Source of the DNA: Streptomyces canus
GTDB taxonomy: Bacteria > Actinomycetota > Actinomycetes > Streptomycetales > Streptomycetaceae
Assembly: GCF_001514145.1 (NCBI RefSeq)
Contig: NZ_KQ948674.1
Span: 124,001 to 188,000 of the forward strand
Direction of reading: 5' to 3'
DNA length: 64,000 nucleotides
The translations under genes and the position numbers were made by a program. The notes under the pieces are model-generated. The model saw only the letters and a program-made list of their open reading frames with translations. It was not told the DNA's origin and searched no databases. Positions 1-9,932 of this stretch are shown here, piece by piece. Every line of letters starts with the position of its first letter. Position 1 is the stretch's first letter.

Positions 1-721
1 CCGCGACGATGGTGTGTGCGGTCTGCGCGCTGAGCCAGGTAGTCGGCTTTCCGTCCATATCGCCAGCCCGTAGCCGCACCAGGGTGTTCTCCAGCGGATC
101 GGCCGCCCACGGCTTGCTGTTCGCGAGAGCCGGATCCTCGGTCAGCCACTCCAGCAGCACGCCGCACTCGATCCCGTTCAGTCCGACCCCGTCGCCGGCG
201 AACAGAGCGTGGAAGACCCGCAGCAGTACATCGCGACGGCGCGGCTGATGGCGCCGCTGCACGAGGCAGTGCCAGCACAGCCAGCCCATCGGGATGTAGG
301 GGAGTTCCTCCGGGGACGGCGGTCGGCCGATCAGTTCACCGACGTTGTATCCGTCGCCGCAAAGTCCGCAGGTGCCCGCCGTGCTGGCCGGCTTGACCAA
401 GCGAGGCCGGGGAAGCCGGGCGATGCCTGCTGGCCGGTCCACCCTGGTGACGCGTCGTAGGCGTGCACGGTAGGCGCCTCCGCCTTCCTGCTCACACACA
501 CGGAGCTCCCGGAGTACTTCCCGCAAGTCGTGGTCGTCGGCGTCGGACAGCCAGGGCAGGTTCACCAGCTTGAGCAGACGGCGCCGCAGGACCTGTGGAT
601 CCTCGCCGACGGTCGCCGACAGCGCGTCGACGGCCTTGGCCACGTGATGTCGCAGTTCGGTGCCAGCCAGTTCCGCCTCGTTGCCGCACGGCAGAACTTC
701 CTCGACTCCGAACAGGGTCAT
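1..721 (-). CDS. Cys-rich hypothetical protein, C-terminus cut by window edge
   Basis: The frame is open from an ATG at 721 to the left edge, giving at least 240 residues, and GGAGAGAGA lies about 9 bases upstream of the ATG. Two CxxC pairs (C118/C121 and C149/C152) could hold one zinc ion. The rest is mixed helix with many Arg and Leu and no signal peptide or membrane segment. I do not recognise the family. The stop codon lies outside the window, so the full length is unknown. The clean frame, codon use and ribosome-binding site support a real gene. Confidence 0.6.
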   Translation of the reverse strand, partial: MTLFGVEEVLPCGNEAELAGTELRHHVAKAVDALSATVGEDPQVLRRRLLKLVNLPWLSDADDHDLREVLRELRVCEQEGGGAYRARLRRVTRVDRPAGIARLPRPRLVKPASTAGTCGLCGDGYNVGELIGRPPSPEELPYIPMGWLCWHCLVQRRHQPRRRDVLLRVFHALFAGDGVGLNGIECGVLLEWLTEDPALANSKPWAADPLENTLVRLRAGDMDGKPTTWLSAQTAHTIVA

Positions 722-950
722 CGCTTGGGTCCGTCTCTCTCCGCGGGCTCTTCGCCCACACCCTGCACCTGCTGCCCGGGCCCCAATGAACGTCGCCACC
801 CGTTCGATGGAACAGAAGTCACCCAGTTGGCGCAGTGAGGTCGTAGCCGCCGTCGGACCAGCGAGCCTGGGTGTGAGGCGCTGGCTGTGGGCCATGGACC
901 GCGGGGAACGAACAGGCCGCGGCCCCCCGAAGTGGGAGTCGAAACAAGGA

Positions 951-1475
951 TCAGCAGGCCTCGTGCTGTCGCCCTTCTACCGCCCGCAGTTCGGCGGTGA
1001 CCCTGCGGATCCGGTCGGCCGGGAATATCCCGGGCCGCAGCCAAGTCCCGACCATGACGTTCTCGCTCGGGACCAGCCATACCGGCACCTCGCTGAGCAC
1101 CGCACGCAGCGCCATATCCGAGGTGCCTCCGCTCGCCGGGGCAAAGTGGTCGTGAAAAGCGACGACGAGCCGGGGGCGCTCGTTCAGCAGCATCCGTGTG
1201 TTGCGCTCAGGGCCGGCCATCCGCCACCGGTCGGGGCGAGCCTCCTTCTCGGCCGCCCAGTCCACCGGATAGCAACGGTGCCGGTCTCTGCCGAGGCCGT
1301 TGTGGCGACACCACTCGTGGGCGGCCCGGTCCGCGCCGGTCGCGGCCCCTTCAATGACGACCAGGTCCTGGCCGTAGCGGTTGGTGAACCGGTCGAGGAC
1401 GGCTTCGACCGTTTGTGGCCACGGCCAGCGGCGGCTTCCGCACACCAGCACCCTCGGCTCGACCAGCTCCAGCAT
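951..1475 (-). CDS. SLOG-superfamily protein (DUF2493/YspA-like)
   Basis: This 174-residue protein starts at an ATG preceded by GGAAGGGTGG. The N-terminus has a Rossmann-like strand followed by VCGSRRW (11-17) and the glycine-rich turn EGAATGADRAA (42-52). A later segment begins GPERNTRM. This pattern is typical of the DUF2493 branch of the SLOG fold, related to DprA and lysine decarboxylase-like nucleotide-binding proteins. Such proteins are thought to bind nucleotides or nucleotide-derived ligands. The exact role is unknown and many members lie in mobile or phage-related DNA. The frame remains open upstream to about 1922, but that extension is low-complexity and has no better start. Confidence 0.75.
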   Translation of the reverse strand: MLELVEPRVLVCGSRRWPWPQTVEAVLDRFTNRYGQDLVVIEGAATGADRAAHEWCRHNGLGRDRHRCYPVDWAAEKEARPDRWRMAGPERNTRMLLNERPRLVVAFHDHFAPASGGTSDMALRAVLSEVPVWLVPSENVMVGTWLRPGIFPADRIRRVTAELRAVEGRQHEAC

Positions 1476-1903
1476 TGCTGCACCACCCTTCCCCGTCAGC
1501 GTGCCATCAGACCCGGACAGGACGCGCCAGGAGCGCAGTGATCGTCCGGTGACGTCCGCGGCCGGCCGATGGCGTCGTCCTGCGCAGAAGGGCAGCCCGA
1601 GTATCGCCTCCCCGAAGGACGGGGGAGGGGAGAGTGGCGGTCGAGCGCATCTGGCTGGATGTCCCCTGGAGAGGCCCAGGCCCAGGCGAAGGCGAGGCCG
1701 CCGGGGCCGGTGGGATCCGGACGCCAAGCGCCGGTACACGCGCCCCGGGCCACCTGCCGTGTCGATCTGGTCCCCGGCGACCCCTGCAGCGGCTCCCAGC
1801 TGCCCCCGGTCTGCTGCCTGACCAGTCCATTTCTGCCCTGGGTGCCCTTCGCGCCAGCTTGTCCGGCTTGCGCTGTCAGCGGAGGGAGGTAGGGTCCTCG
1901 CGC

Positions 1904-2398
1904 ATGACCGATGAGACTGCACCCCTGCGCCGCAAGCCCCCGCGCCCCAAGCCGCTGGCCGAGGAGGTACGGCGGGTTCTGGCCAGCATCGGTCTGCCCG
2001 GATCGGATACCGCCGAGCGTGACCGTGCCCACGGCGTCATCGTCACCGACGCGGAAGACGGCGCGGTGTTCGTAGAGTGGTTCACCTCCCGCACTCTGCG
2101 TGAGACGGCCGCTACCGAACAGCGCGAGGCCATCATCCAGGGCCCGGCGGCCCTCCTCCACCGCGACGGCCGCAGCCACATGCACGACGCGATCGCCGCG
2201 GTCCTGCGTGCACACGGCAACATGAAGACCGACGTACTCGCGGACCAAGGGGTGCTGGTCAAACGCCTGCCCGACATCCCGATGCCCGAGCCGACCTCAT
2301 CGGCCCTGCCGCCCACCGTGGGCGAGGCGCTGTCAGAGGCGCCCACGCCGATGCGGGGCTTCCTCATCTCGGAGGACGAGGAGGACGGCGACCGGTAG
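1904..2398 (+). CDS. hypothetical protein, 164 aa
   Basis: The ATG at 1904 follows a strong GGAGGGAGGTAGGG site. The protein has a basic, proline-rich start, then a central domain with the segment AVFVEWFTSRTLRE and a helix rich in Glu and Ala. It ends in an acidic tail (SEDEEDGDR). It is transcribed divergently from the SLOG gene at 951-1475. I recognise no family. The frame is open further upstream, but that part lacks a ribosome-binding site and has unlikely composition. Confidence 0.7.
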   Translation: MTDETAPLRRKPPRPKPLAEEVRRVLASIGLPGSDTAERDRAHGVIVTDAEDGAVFVEWFTSRTLRETAATEQREAIIQGPAALLHRDGRSHMHDAIAAVLRAHGNMKTDVLADQGVLVKRLPDIPMPEPTSSALPPTVGEALSEAPTPMRGFLISEDEEDGDR

Positions 2399-2611
2399 GC
2401 GCTCGCACCCGCCCGACTACCCCGGCGTCGTGAAACGGGGCGTCGGGAGCGACGCCGCTTCGGCGGGTGGCCGAAGGCATGAGGCCGACGCACCGCCTGC
2501 GGCCAGCCCAGCACTTCAGACGCACACACTGCCCCTGCCGGCACATCGGCCTCGTTCTCACCCCCCCACGCCGCTGGCGAGGACTCACAGCGGCAGAAGC
2601 GCCGGCCGGGG

Positions 2612-3112
2612 TCAGGAGCCGAGTACCGTCTTGATCTCCGTCTCCCAGACGGTGTAGGCGCGGTCGACGTGCAGGGCCGCCAGATACGCGGACAGCCGGG
2701 CGTCCTCGGCATCGGCCATTGCATCGCGGGCGAGGATGGCACGCGCCTGAGCCAGCCGGTCCTTCACCCGCCACCACTGCCGGTCGACCCCGGCCTTCTC
2801 CTGGACGGTCTCGTACAGGGCCTGCAGCGCGTAGCGGACCGAGCGCACGTCGCCCGGAGCCACGTCCAGACGGGGAATGGTGGGGTCGAGGGTGGTCCGG
2901 CCCCAGGTGTTGATCCGCAGAACAATCCGCCGCAACGAGACCTCCGCCGTCGGGATGCCGAAGGCGGAGTCGTCAGCGGCGGGCGCCTCCTGGCCGGGAT
3001 GGGCCGGAGCATTCGGCGTCAGGGCGAGCAGGCCGGCCTGTTCCAGCAGCCGGGCCATGGGCCCGCAGGCGTCCTCGACCTGGTGGAACGGGCAGTATTC
3101 CGTGATCAACAC
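2612..3112 (-). CDS. hypothetical protein, 166 aa
   Basis: A GTG start at 3112 follows AAAGG at short spacing. The N-terminus carries C7 and C16, and the C-terminal half is helical with a Trp-Trp pair (RQWWRVKDRLAQ). There is no signal peptide or membrane segment. It converges with the gene ending at 2398. I do not recognise it, but codon use is typical of a real Streptomyces gene. Confidence 0.6.
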   Translation of the reverse strand: MLITEYCPFHQVEDACGPMARLLEQAGLLALTPNAPAHPGQEAPAADDSAFGIPTAEVSLRRIVLRINTWGRTTLDPTIPRLDVAPGDVRSVRYALQALYETVQEKAGVDRQWWRVKDRLAQARAILARDAMADAEDARLSAYLAALHVDRAYTVWETEIKTVLGS

Positions 3113-3316
3113 GGGCCTTTCACAACACGGCGGTCAGCAGAGCCGGACATGCTAAGGCAGTCCGTCTGCCGGTATGACACGCCCGCCTTCCACTGCTTTC
3201 AGTCGAGTTGTGGCTACGATGCGCGTGCAGCGCTTCGGCGCTGATTCTTTGCAGCGTGGGCGGTGTCGGCGTGTACATCGTGTCGGCATCGCCGCGTTGC
3301 GGTACAAATCGCCTCC

Positions 3317-4057
3317 ATGTCGAGGACCATCCCCACTCCGCCCCAGCCGGCACGTGTGATTGCACGCAGGCGCAATGGTGCCGCTCGGCGCGTCGAGATC
3401 TCCGCTCAAGAGATCGAGGAAGCCTTCCGGCTCCTGCAGTACGTGCCCAGTCCTGAGGCCCGTCAGCTACAGGAGAAGTTCGGGGCCGTTCTCCGGCCCG
3501 TGTGCCTCTGGGCATCGTCGCGCACGGCGCGGCACTCCAACTATCCGGCCTGGGGCCACTGCGGGGCGTTTGTCGGCGCACCGAACGAGCGCTGCGTCGA
3601 GCACCAATGGCCGCTGCCCGCCGACGTCCCGGATCCCTTTCCGGACCGGTGCGTCGTGACTCTGGACGAGGAACTTGAGGACTCCCGCTGGGTGCGCTAC
3701 TCCGGCGGGCTGCGCTGCCCGTTCAACCGACGTGCGGGAAGCGACCGGTGCGCACATCACGATCCCCGCGACAGCGAACTGTGCGGCTACCCCGTGGACG
3801 ACGGCGGTACCTGTACGACCCCCCAGGGAGTCTTCGCGTGCCGCGACCACCGGTATGGGAGACTCGCGGGCTTCAGGAGCCGGCTCGAACAGTTGCCGTT
3901 GACACTGGATTGCAGCTTCTGCGGTGCCGCCTCGGGCGCGGGCTGCAGGAATGGGAACGGCCGAGCTGTCGCGTTCCACAAAAAGCGCGTCAACGCCATC
4001 CAGGGCTCGCAGGAGCATCAGGAGCTGTCCGCCACGATCGAGTGGTTGAGCCTGTGA
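3317..4057 (+). CDS. Cys/His-rich protein with C-terminal zinc finger, 246 aa
   Basis: The chosen ATG at 3317 has no strong ribosome-binding site. The frame opens at 3263, so the start is uncertain. The body contains several Cys and His clusters, such as WGHCGAF, RCAHHD and ACRDHRYG. The C-terminus has the finger CSFCGAASGAGC followed by AVAFHKKRV, matching the actinobacterial and phage pattern CxxC-A-G-xxC...H-xxR. The same finger type occurs twice in the gene at 32996-34666. A nucleic-acid or protein-binding role is possible but unproven. Confidence 0.6.
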   Translation: MSRTIPTPPQPARVIARRRNGAARRVEISAQEIEEAFRLLQYVPSPEARQLQEKFGAVLRPVCLWASSRTARHSNYPAWGHCGAFVGAPNERCVEHQWPLPADVPDPFPDRCVVTLDEELEDSRWVRYSGGLRCPFNRRAGSDRCAHHDPRDSELCGYPVDDGGTCTTPQGVFACRDHRYGRLAGFRSRLEQLPLTLDCSFCGAASGAGCRNGNGRAVAFHKKRVNAIQGSQEHQELSATIEWLSL

Positions 4058-4151
4058 GCGGCTCCGCGGCGTCCACTTCCTCCCACGCGCACTGACGTCT
4101 GCCAGAGCAGGGGCAGGCGAGAGGACAGGCGTGCGCCCGTCCTCCTGACAG

Positions 4152-4322
4152 GTGAACCGCACGGTCCCGGTCCTGCCCCCGAACGAGGTGGTCACCGTGG
4201 CCGCGTTCTGGTTCTCCTGGCTGACCGCCGTGCACAGGAGCGCGCTGGTCAACGGCGTCCTGTCCCAGACCGTGGCAGGCGTTGTCCGCCAGACGCTGCG
4301 CACGACAGGGATGGTTTGCTAA
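4152..4322 (+). CDS. possible small ORF, 56 aa
   Basis: The frame opens just after a stop, begins GTG at 4152 and ends TAA at 4320-4322, 40 bases before the SNF2-type gene. Codons are G/C-ending and the middle is hydrophobic (VVTVAAFWFSWLTAVHR), then amphipathic. The ribosome-binding site is weak. It may be a small gene coupled to the downstream helicase or the degraded end of a lost gene. Confidence 0.35.
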   Translation: MNRTVPVLPPNEVVTVAAFWFSWLTAVHRSALVNGVLSQTVAGVVRQTLRTTGMVC

Positions 4323-4362
4323 CCATCGCCTTATTTCTCCGTGTTCCTCCGTGAAGGTTGAG

Positions 4363-7300
4363 ATGGCCCCTGTACCACCCAATTCCACCGTCCGTGTGCC
4401 ACACCCGGCGTCCGGTTCCCGTGTTGCTCTCGAGTCGGTGGATCCGCAGGTCTTCTCCCGGCTATTGGAGGCAGCGTGGGCAAACCGGTACTTGCCTCCC
4501 GAGGTCGCCGCCGAGGCCGCCGCACGCGGGGGGTCTGGACGCCTCGGCATCAGGGATCTGCGTCTGCTGCTGATGCGGGCCTCATCGCTCCCCTCCGCCC
4601 AGGCGGCTGTCTCCGGGGCGTGGGCGATTGTCTCGGCACGCCCTGAGCTGGCCACCTCTGTGCTCCATACGCACTGCCAGGACATCGGCGCTCCGTCGGC
4701 CTTCGTGATCCGTGAGGTGCCTAGCGCGAACCCGAAGCTGTTCAGCGCTCAAGCCGGGTGGCGGCAGCCTGGCTCGAGCGCCCATGGCGCCGTGGTGACG
4801 CGCCCCAGTCGCAAGGTTGCCCATCAGTGCGCGGCCGTGAGCCTGCTCGGTCACCTCTGCGGTGCCGAGCCGATCGAGCAGGACAGCACCATTACCGGTT
4901 GGGTGCCGGCCGGCCGCTTCTCGTCGGCTTCGCCACCGGCCCAGGCCCGCGATGTGTCCTTCCCGACCCGCCTTCAACAGGCTCTGGACCGCCCCCAGAT
5001 CGCGCCGGCGGAAGTGGCCGAGATCGTGTTGCGGATCAATGCGGGAGAGCTGATCCCGCGTGACCTGCACGCCGTTCTGTTCACCGCCCGGGCCGCGGCA
5101 TGGCAGCCCGCTCGCGAGGCGGCCCTGGCGGCGGCTTGTGATCCCGGCGTCGCTGTGGCCGTGCTGACCCTGCATCAGTCACTGCTTCACGGGCCGACGC
5201 CTTCCTATACGGAGGAGGTACGCAAGAGTGAGCCGCCGCTTTTCCGTGTGCGCGCTACCTGCGTTATCGACGGAGAGCAGGTCAGCGAGCTCGGTCCATG
5301 GCGCAACACCAAGCGGCAGGCACGCGGAGCAGCCGCAACCCGGCTGCTGGCCCAGCTGGCCGGCCTGCCGGTGCAAGCGCCGCCTCCGGTCCAGGGTGAG
5401 GGGCCACGTCCTGCGACGCCGGGCAACAGCCCCGCGTCGGAGACGGATCCGCAGGAGCAGTTGAAAGTACTGGCCGAAGCCGGTGCGATCAGCGAGATCG
5501 TCTTCATAGGGGCGCCCGGCATCACGGGGCTGGAGCCGTTGTTCGTGTGCGTCGCTGCCTGCGTACACCGCGGTGAGCTGCTCACCGTCACAGTGCGGGG
5601 ACTTGGCCGTTCCAGCACGCGGTTGTCGGCCGCTCGTCAACTGCTGAGTAGCGTCCAGCGCGCCATGAAGGCAGGCCGCGGTCTGCGCCTGGGCCGCATC
5701 CCGGTGCCGGAGCTCGGCGGCAAGAACCCGCTGATGCTCCTGAACGAGCTCAAACAGACCGGCAAGATCAGCAAGTTGCGCATTGAGGACCCCGAGGAGG
5801 ACTCCGCCGGATTCGTCGCACGGATCACCTGCAAGGTGCACGCCGAGTGGCTGGAGACCCTCGGCCATGGGCCCAACAAGCGCGAAGCGCAACGTCAAGC
5901 CGCAGAGTCCATGATCGAACTGCTGGCCACTCCGGTGGAGGGGCGAAGCCACGATCAGAAGGCTCCCACCGCTCCTGATCCGGCGGCCGCGGCGGCCACC
6001 AGCACGGGAGCCGTCGGCGCCCACCGCAATCCGGCCGGTCCCCTCGCGGACCGCGATGAGGCGGCAGCCGCCGAGGACACACTCGTCGAACTGCTGCAGC
6101 AGGACACGGAGATCACCATCGATCTGCAGGACGGCGCCGGCCGCTTCCTGCTCTACCGGGCCGACGGCATCCCGTTGCAGGCCACCTGCCACAAGCCGAT
6201 CAGATGCTGCACGGCCGACCTCGTCCTGCCTGGCCAGGGCCTCGCGGTCGGCCCTCGTCCGGTGGAATGCTGGCAGGTGCCCATGCGGCTGCTGGCCAAC
6301 GCCATGGCCCGGACATCCGACGACGACAAGATCGCCCCGTCCGTCCAGCTGTGGCATCAGGTGATCCAGCTGGGGCTGGCCGTGGTGGCCGACGGCCGGG
6401 TGTACCCGACTCTGGACAGCAACGGCGCCGACGTGTGGCGCTTGGGCCCGCTCAACGAACACGAGCGCCAGCGCGCACGGCAACTGCGCCAGGCCATGGT
6501 GCCTCCCGCGCACTGCGGGGCAGCCACCGACACCCGGCCCTACCTCCTGTGGGCGCCGCGCGTCGCGATCCGCGCCGGGCTCGACGCGGTCGCCGAGGCG
6601 ATGCTGCGCGGCCCCGGTACCTCAGCGGTCCTGGGACACACCCCGTTCACGGCCCCCATCCCGCAGCAGCAGCGCAGCAGCGCACTGCACCAGTGGGCCG
6701 ATCGCGCCGAAGACAATCGCGCCGAGGCACCGGCCGTGGACCTGAAGCTGTCCGTACAGGCCCCGAAGAAGGGCAGCCCCAACGACACGGAACTGCTGTG
6801 GGCCGAACTGCTGGTCGCCCAGCCCACCGCGGAGAGCCGTGAACAGCAACTCTTCCGTCGGGTTACGCAGGTGGCCGGCGACGACGCACTGGTGGGACAC
6901 ATCCGCCGACGGCTGCGGCGTATCGCCGAGGTATGGGAGCCGGCCAGACGACTCCTCGAGTGCCCGGTACCCGACCGGTTCACACTGCTCGCCGGCGAGG
7001 CCATCCTGCTCCTGGGCGCCACACGGGATCAACTGGAGCGGGCCGGCCTGAGCGTGCACTGGCACCAGCAGTGGACCGACCTGCTGCGCACCCGCGCAGT
7101 AGTCGGGGGACGGCCCGACGCGCCCGCCGCCGTACCCCGGCCGCGGTTCTCCCTCGACGACGTACTGGACGGCCGGTGGCAGATGTCGCTCGGCGACGCC
7201 GACCTCTCCGACCAGGAGATGGACGACCTCGCCCAGGCACCGCGGCCGCTGACCAAGGTCCGGGACCAATGGGTGTTGGTCGACGAAGACACCGCCCGCC

Positions 7301-8919
7301 GAGCCGCCGACCGCCGCATCGGCCCGATCTCCCCGGAACAAGCCCTACGAGCCTCCCTGATTGGGCACATCGACGTCGACGGACAGGCCATGCCCTGCGA
7401 GCCGACGGCCGCTCTCGCCGACCTCGTTGCCTTCCTGCGCACCGGCTCCCGCACGACCCCCGTCCCCGCGCCAGAAGCCTTGCAGGCAACCATGCGCGAC
7501 TACCAGCATCTGGGCCTGGCCTGGCTGGCGAACACCACCAGCGCGGGCTTCGGCGCGATGCTCGCCGACGACATGGGCCTGGGTAAAACCCTGACCGCTC
7601 TGGCGCTGCACCTGCACCGGCGGGAATCCACGTCCGGCGCCACCGGACCGACCCTGATCGTCTGCCCGGCCTCCGTCGTCATCACCTGGGAGCGGGAAGT
7701 CCACCGGTTCGCCCCGACCGTGCCGACCCTGCGCTACCTGGGAGCCGACCGCACCCTCGAAGACGCCACCTCTCGTACGATCGTCATTACGAGCTATGAG
7801 ACGCTCCGCCGCGACGTCGACCTGCTGGCTCTGCTGGCCTTCGACCTGGTCGTCGCCGACGAAGCCCAGATGGTCAAAAACCACCGCACCGCCACCGCCC
7901 ACGCCCTGCGCCGCATCAAGACCACCGTCCGGGTGGCCCTGACCGGCACCCCGGTGGAGAACAACCTCACCGAGGCGTGGGCCCTCATGGACTGGCTCAA
8001 CCCCGGCCTGTTCGGAACACAGCGCGTCTTCCGCGACCAGTTCGCCCGCCCCATCGAGGACAACATCGCCGACACCGAGCGAACCACCCGGTTGTCCGGC
8101 CTCATGAGCGCGTTCATGCTGCGCCGCCGCAAGAGCGACCCGGGCATCCTGACCGAACTGCCGCCCAAGGACATCCGGCCACGCATCGTCAGCCTCAGCA
8201 CCGAACAGATCCAGCTCTACCAACAGACAGCAGACGACACGTTCCAGGAGATCCGCGACGCCCAAGGAGTACACCGCAAAGGCCTGTTGCTGGAGTTGTT
8301 CAACAAACTGCAGCAGATCTGCAACTCACCCGCCCAGTACCGCAAAGACCCCCTGGACGACGACTACGACCCCGAGCAGGCGGCATCCCGTTCCGGCAAG
8401 ATCGGCGCGCTCGACGACCTACTGCCCGTCTTGACGGCCCCCGGCGAATCCGCCCTGATCTTCACCCGGTACCGAACCATGGCCAAGCTCCTCCTACTGC
8501 ACCTGCGCAGCCACGGCCACGACCCGCTCTACTACAGCGGCGACATCCCCTCCGTACGCGAACGCCAGCGCATCATCGACACCTTCCAGGCCCGCTCCGG
8601 CCAGCTCATGGTGATGACCGTCAAAGCCGGCGGCACCGGCCTCACCCTCACCCAGGCCAACCACGTCGTGCTCTTCGACCGCCCCTGGAATCCGGCCAAG
8701 GAGAACCAGGCCATCGACCGCGCCCATCGCCTGGGCCAGCAGCGCACCGTCACCGTGCACCCGCTCATCACGGAGAACACCCTGGAGGACCGCGTCGACG
8801 AACTCCTCAAGCACAAACGGGCCCTCGCCGACGCCGTGCTCGCCGACGGCTACTCCGCCCTCACCGAACTGACCGACGACCAGATCATCGACCTGATCGC
8901 CCTGGGAGCACAGCGATGA
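4363..8919 (+). CDS. SNF2-family DNA translocase with four dsRBD-like repeats
   Basis: This 1518-residue protein starts at ATG 4363 after GTGAAGG. The N-terminal third holds four units resembling double-stranded RNA-binding domains, at about residues 109-167, 276-334, 364-432 and 455-522. Each has a beta stretch ending in a Gly-rich turn, then a basic helix such as GPNKREAQRQAAESM. The first two units are each preceded by a similar helical segment, suggesting a duplicated block of about 160 residues. A SNF2-associated (DUF3670-like) region follows near 925-1000 (FSLDDVLDGRWQMSLG). The ATPase has GLGKT (1072-1076), DEAQ (1166-1169) and motif VI QAIDRAHRLGQ near 1450. It is coupled to the SWIM gene by ATGA. 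A defence or nucleic-acid surveillance role is inference. Confidence 0.9.
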   Translation: MAPVPPNSTVRVPHPASGSRVALESVDPQVFSRLLEAAWANRYLPPEVAAEAAARGGSGRLGIRDLRLLLMRASSLPSAQAAVSGAWAIVSARPELATSVLHTHCQDIGAPSAFVIREVPSANPKLFSAQAGWRQPGSSAHGAVVTRPSRKVAHQCAAVSLLGHLCGAEPIEQDSTITGWVPAGRFSSASPPAQARDVSFPTRLQQALDRPQIAPAEVAEIVLRINAGELIPRDLHAVLFTARAAAWQPAREAALAAACDPGVAVAVLTLHQSLLHGPTPSYTEEVRKSEPPLFRVRATCVIDGEQVSELGPWRNTKRQARGAAATRLLAQLAGLPVQAPPPVQGEGPRPATPGNSPASETDPQEQLKVLAEAGAISEIVFIGAPGITGLEPLFVCVAACVHRGELLTVTVRGLGRSSTRLSAARQLLSSVQRAMKAGRGLRLGRIPVPELGGKNPLMLLNELKQTGKISKLRIEDPEEDSAGFVARITCKVHAEWLETLGHGPNKREAQRQAAESMIELLATPVEGRSHDQKAPTAPDPAAAAATSTGAVGAHRNPAGPLADRDEAAAAEDTLVELLQQDTEITIDLQDGAGRFLLYRADGIPLQATCHKPIRCCTADLVLPGQGLAVGPRPVECWQVPMRLLANAMARTSDDDKIAPSVQLWHQVIQLGLAVVADGRVYPTLDSNGADVWRLGPLNEHERQRARQLRQAMVPPAHCGAATDTRPYLLWAPRVAIRAGLDAVAEAMLRGPGTSAVLGHTPFTAPIPQQQRSSALHQWADRAEDNRAEAPAVDLKLSVQAPKKGSPNDTELLWAELLVAQPTAESREQQLFRRVTQVAGDDALVGHIRRRLRRIAEVWEPARRLLECPVPDRFTLLAGEAILLLGATRDQLERAGLSVHWHQQWTDLLRTRAVVGGRPDAPAAVPRPRFSLDDVLDGRWQMSLGDADLSDQEMDDLAQAPRPLTKVRDQWVLVDEDTARRAADRRIGPISPEQALRASLIGHIDVDGQAMPCEPTAALADLVAFLRTGSRTTPVPAPEALQATMRDYQHLGLAWLANTTSAGFGAMLADDMGLGKTLTALALHLHRRESTSGATGPTLIVCPASVVITWEREVHRFAPTVPTLRYLGADRTLEDATSRTIVITSYETLRRDVDLLALLAFDLVVADEAQMVKNHRTATAHALRRIKTTVRVALTGTPVENNLTEAWALMDWLNPGLFGTQRVFRDQFARPIEDNIADTERTTRLSGLMSAFMLRRRKSDPGILTELPPKDIRPRIVSLSTEQIQLYQQTADDTFQEIRDAQGVHRKGLLLELFNKLQQICNSPAQYRKDPLDDDYDPEQAASRSGKIGALDDLLPVLTAPGESALIFTRYRTMAKLLLLHLRSHGHDPLYYSGDIPSVRERQRIIDTFQARSGQLMVMTVKAGGTGLTLTQANHVVLFDRPWNPAKENQAIDRAHRLGQQRTVTVHPLITENTLEDRVDELLKHKRALADAVLADGYSALTELTDDQIIDLIALGAQR

Positions 8920-9896
8920 CCCCGAACGCATGGGCCCACACCTGGGAGACCATCCTGCGGGCCTCCCTCAACGACGAAGCCCTCTGGCTCGCCGGCCACA
9001 ACGACCTGTCTGCGGGCGGCCTCACCCACCTCACCCTCGAACCCGGCCGAGTCACCGCCACCGCCACCGACCGGCACCACACCACACCAGCACACCCGAC
9101 GATCACCATGCCGGTCCTCACCGACGACCAGACCACGGCCTGGCAATCTGCCTCCCCCGCCTGCGGCCACCACCAGGCCATCCTCACCGGCAAGCTCCCC
9201 GAATGCCTGACAAATCCGGCTCACACCGGCGGCGTACCCACCCAGCCCGCGCCCGAAGAGATCACCTTCAGCTGTGACTGCGGAATCGCACCGTGCCGCC
9301 ACATCGCCGCCCTCACCCACGCCGTCACCGCACGCCTGACCACCCGCCCAGCCGACTTCGCCACGCTGCGCGGACTCCCCGAACACCCCCCGCAACACCG
9401 CCCCGCCACCAGCACGGACCAGCCGGTCACCACCACCCGCACGACACCCGGCGGAAAGGTCCACATCCCCGCCCACCACGCATGGGCCTGGTATCGCGAG
9501 TGCTCCGAACCGCCACTGCTGCCCACCTACACCCCCGACCTGACCGACGAACCGGTCCCAAACCTCCCGGCACCAACGGCTCCTCCCGCACCTGCACCAG
9601 AGCCGGAGCAGATCCACGCACTCATCAGCGACGCCGCGGCACAGGCGCGGGCGCACCTACGGAACGCGACTCAGCTGGAGTGCGCACTACATGAGGACGC
9701 ACTCCGCCTGGCGGCAGTGCTGCCAGGCGTCCGGCTACCCGAGACGGCCGAGCGTCTGGCCATCGATGTGGCCGATCTACGAGAACAGATCTCGGCGTAC
9801 ACACCGACCTACTCGGCGGCACTGACCGGCCACCTTCGTGTACGGGTCGAGGCGCCGGCCGAAGGCCCGGGCACCGCGGCGTTTCCTCCAACGTGA
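8916..9896 (+). CDS. SWIM zinc-finger protein, partner of the SNF2 ATPase
   Basis: The ATG overlaps the SNF2 stop codon (ATGA), so the two are almost certainly translated together. The 326-residue product contains a SWIM-type finger, CDCGIAPCRHIAAL, with the CxC...CxH ligand order. SWIM proteins next to SNF2 ATPases are common in Actinobacteria and are thought to guide the ATPase to nucleic acid or protein partners. The middle is Pro/Thr-rich and probably disordered, and the C-terminus is helical. No catalytic motif is visible. Confidence 0.85.
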   Translation: MTPNAWAHTWETILRASLNDEALWLAGHNDLSAGGLTHLTLEPGRVTATATDRHHTTPAHPTITMPVLTDDQTTAWQSASPACGHHQAILTGKLPECLTNPAHTGGVPTQPAPEEITFSCDCGIAPCRHIAALTHAVTARLTTRPADFATLRGLPEHPPQHRPATSTDQPVTTTRTTPGGKVHIPAHHAWAWYRECSEPPLLPTYTPDLTDEPVPNLPAPTAPPAPAPEPEQIHALISDAAAQARAHLRNATQLECALHEDALRLAAVLPGVRLPETAERLAIDVADLREQISAYTPTYSAALTGHLRVRVEAPAEGPGTAAFPPT

Positions 9897-9932
9897 GCGG
9901 CGGCTCCACCAACGGCCAGCGGTAACAAGAGA

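Noticed and set aside
951..1922. 323-residue version of the SLOG protein
   Set aside because: The first 149 residues are low-complexity, and the internal ATG at 1475 has a good ribosome-binding site and starts right at the conserved fold.
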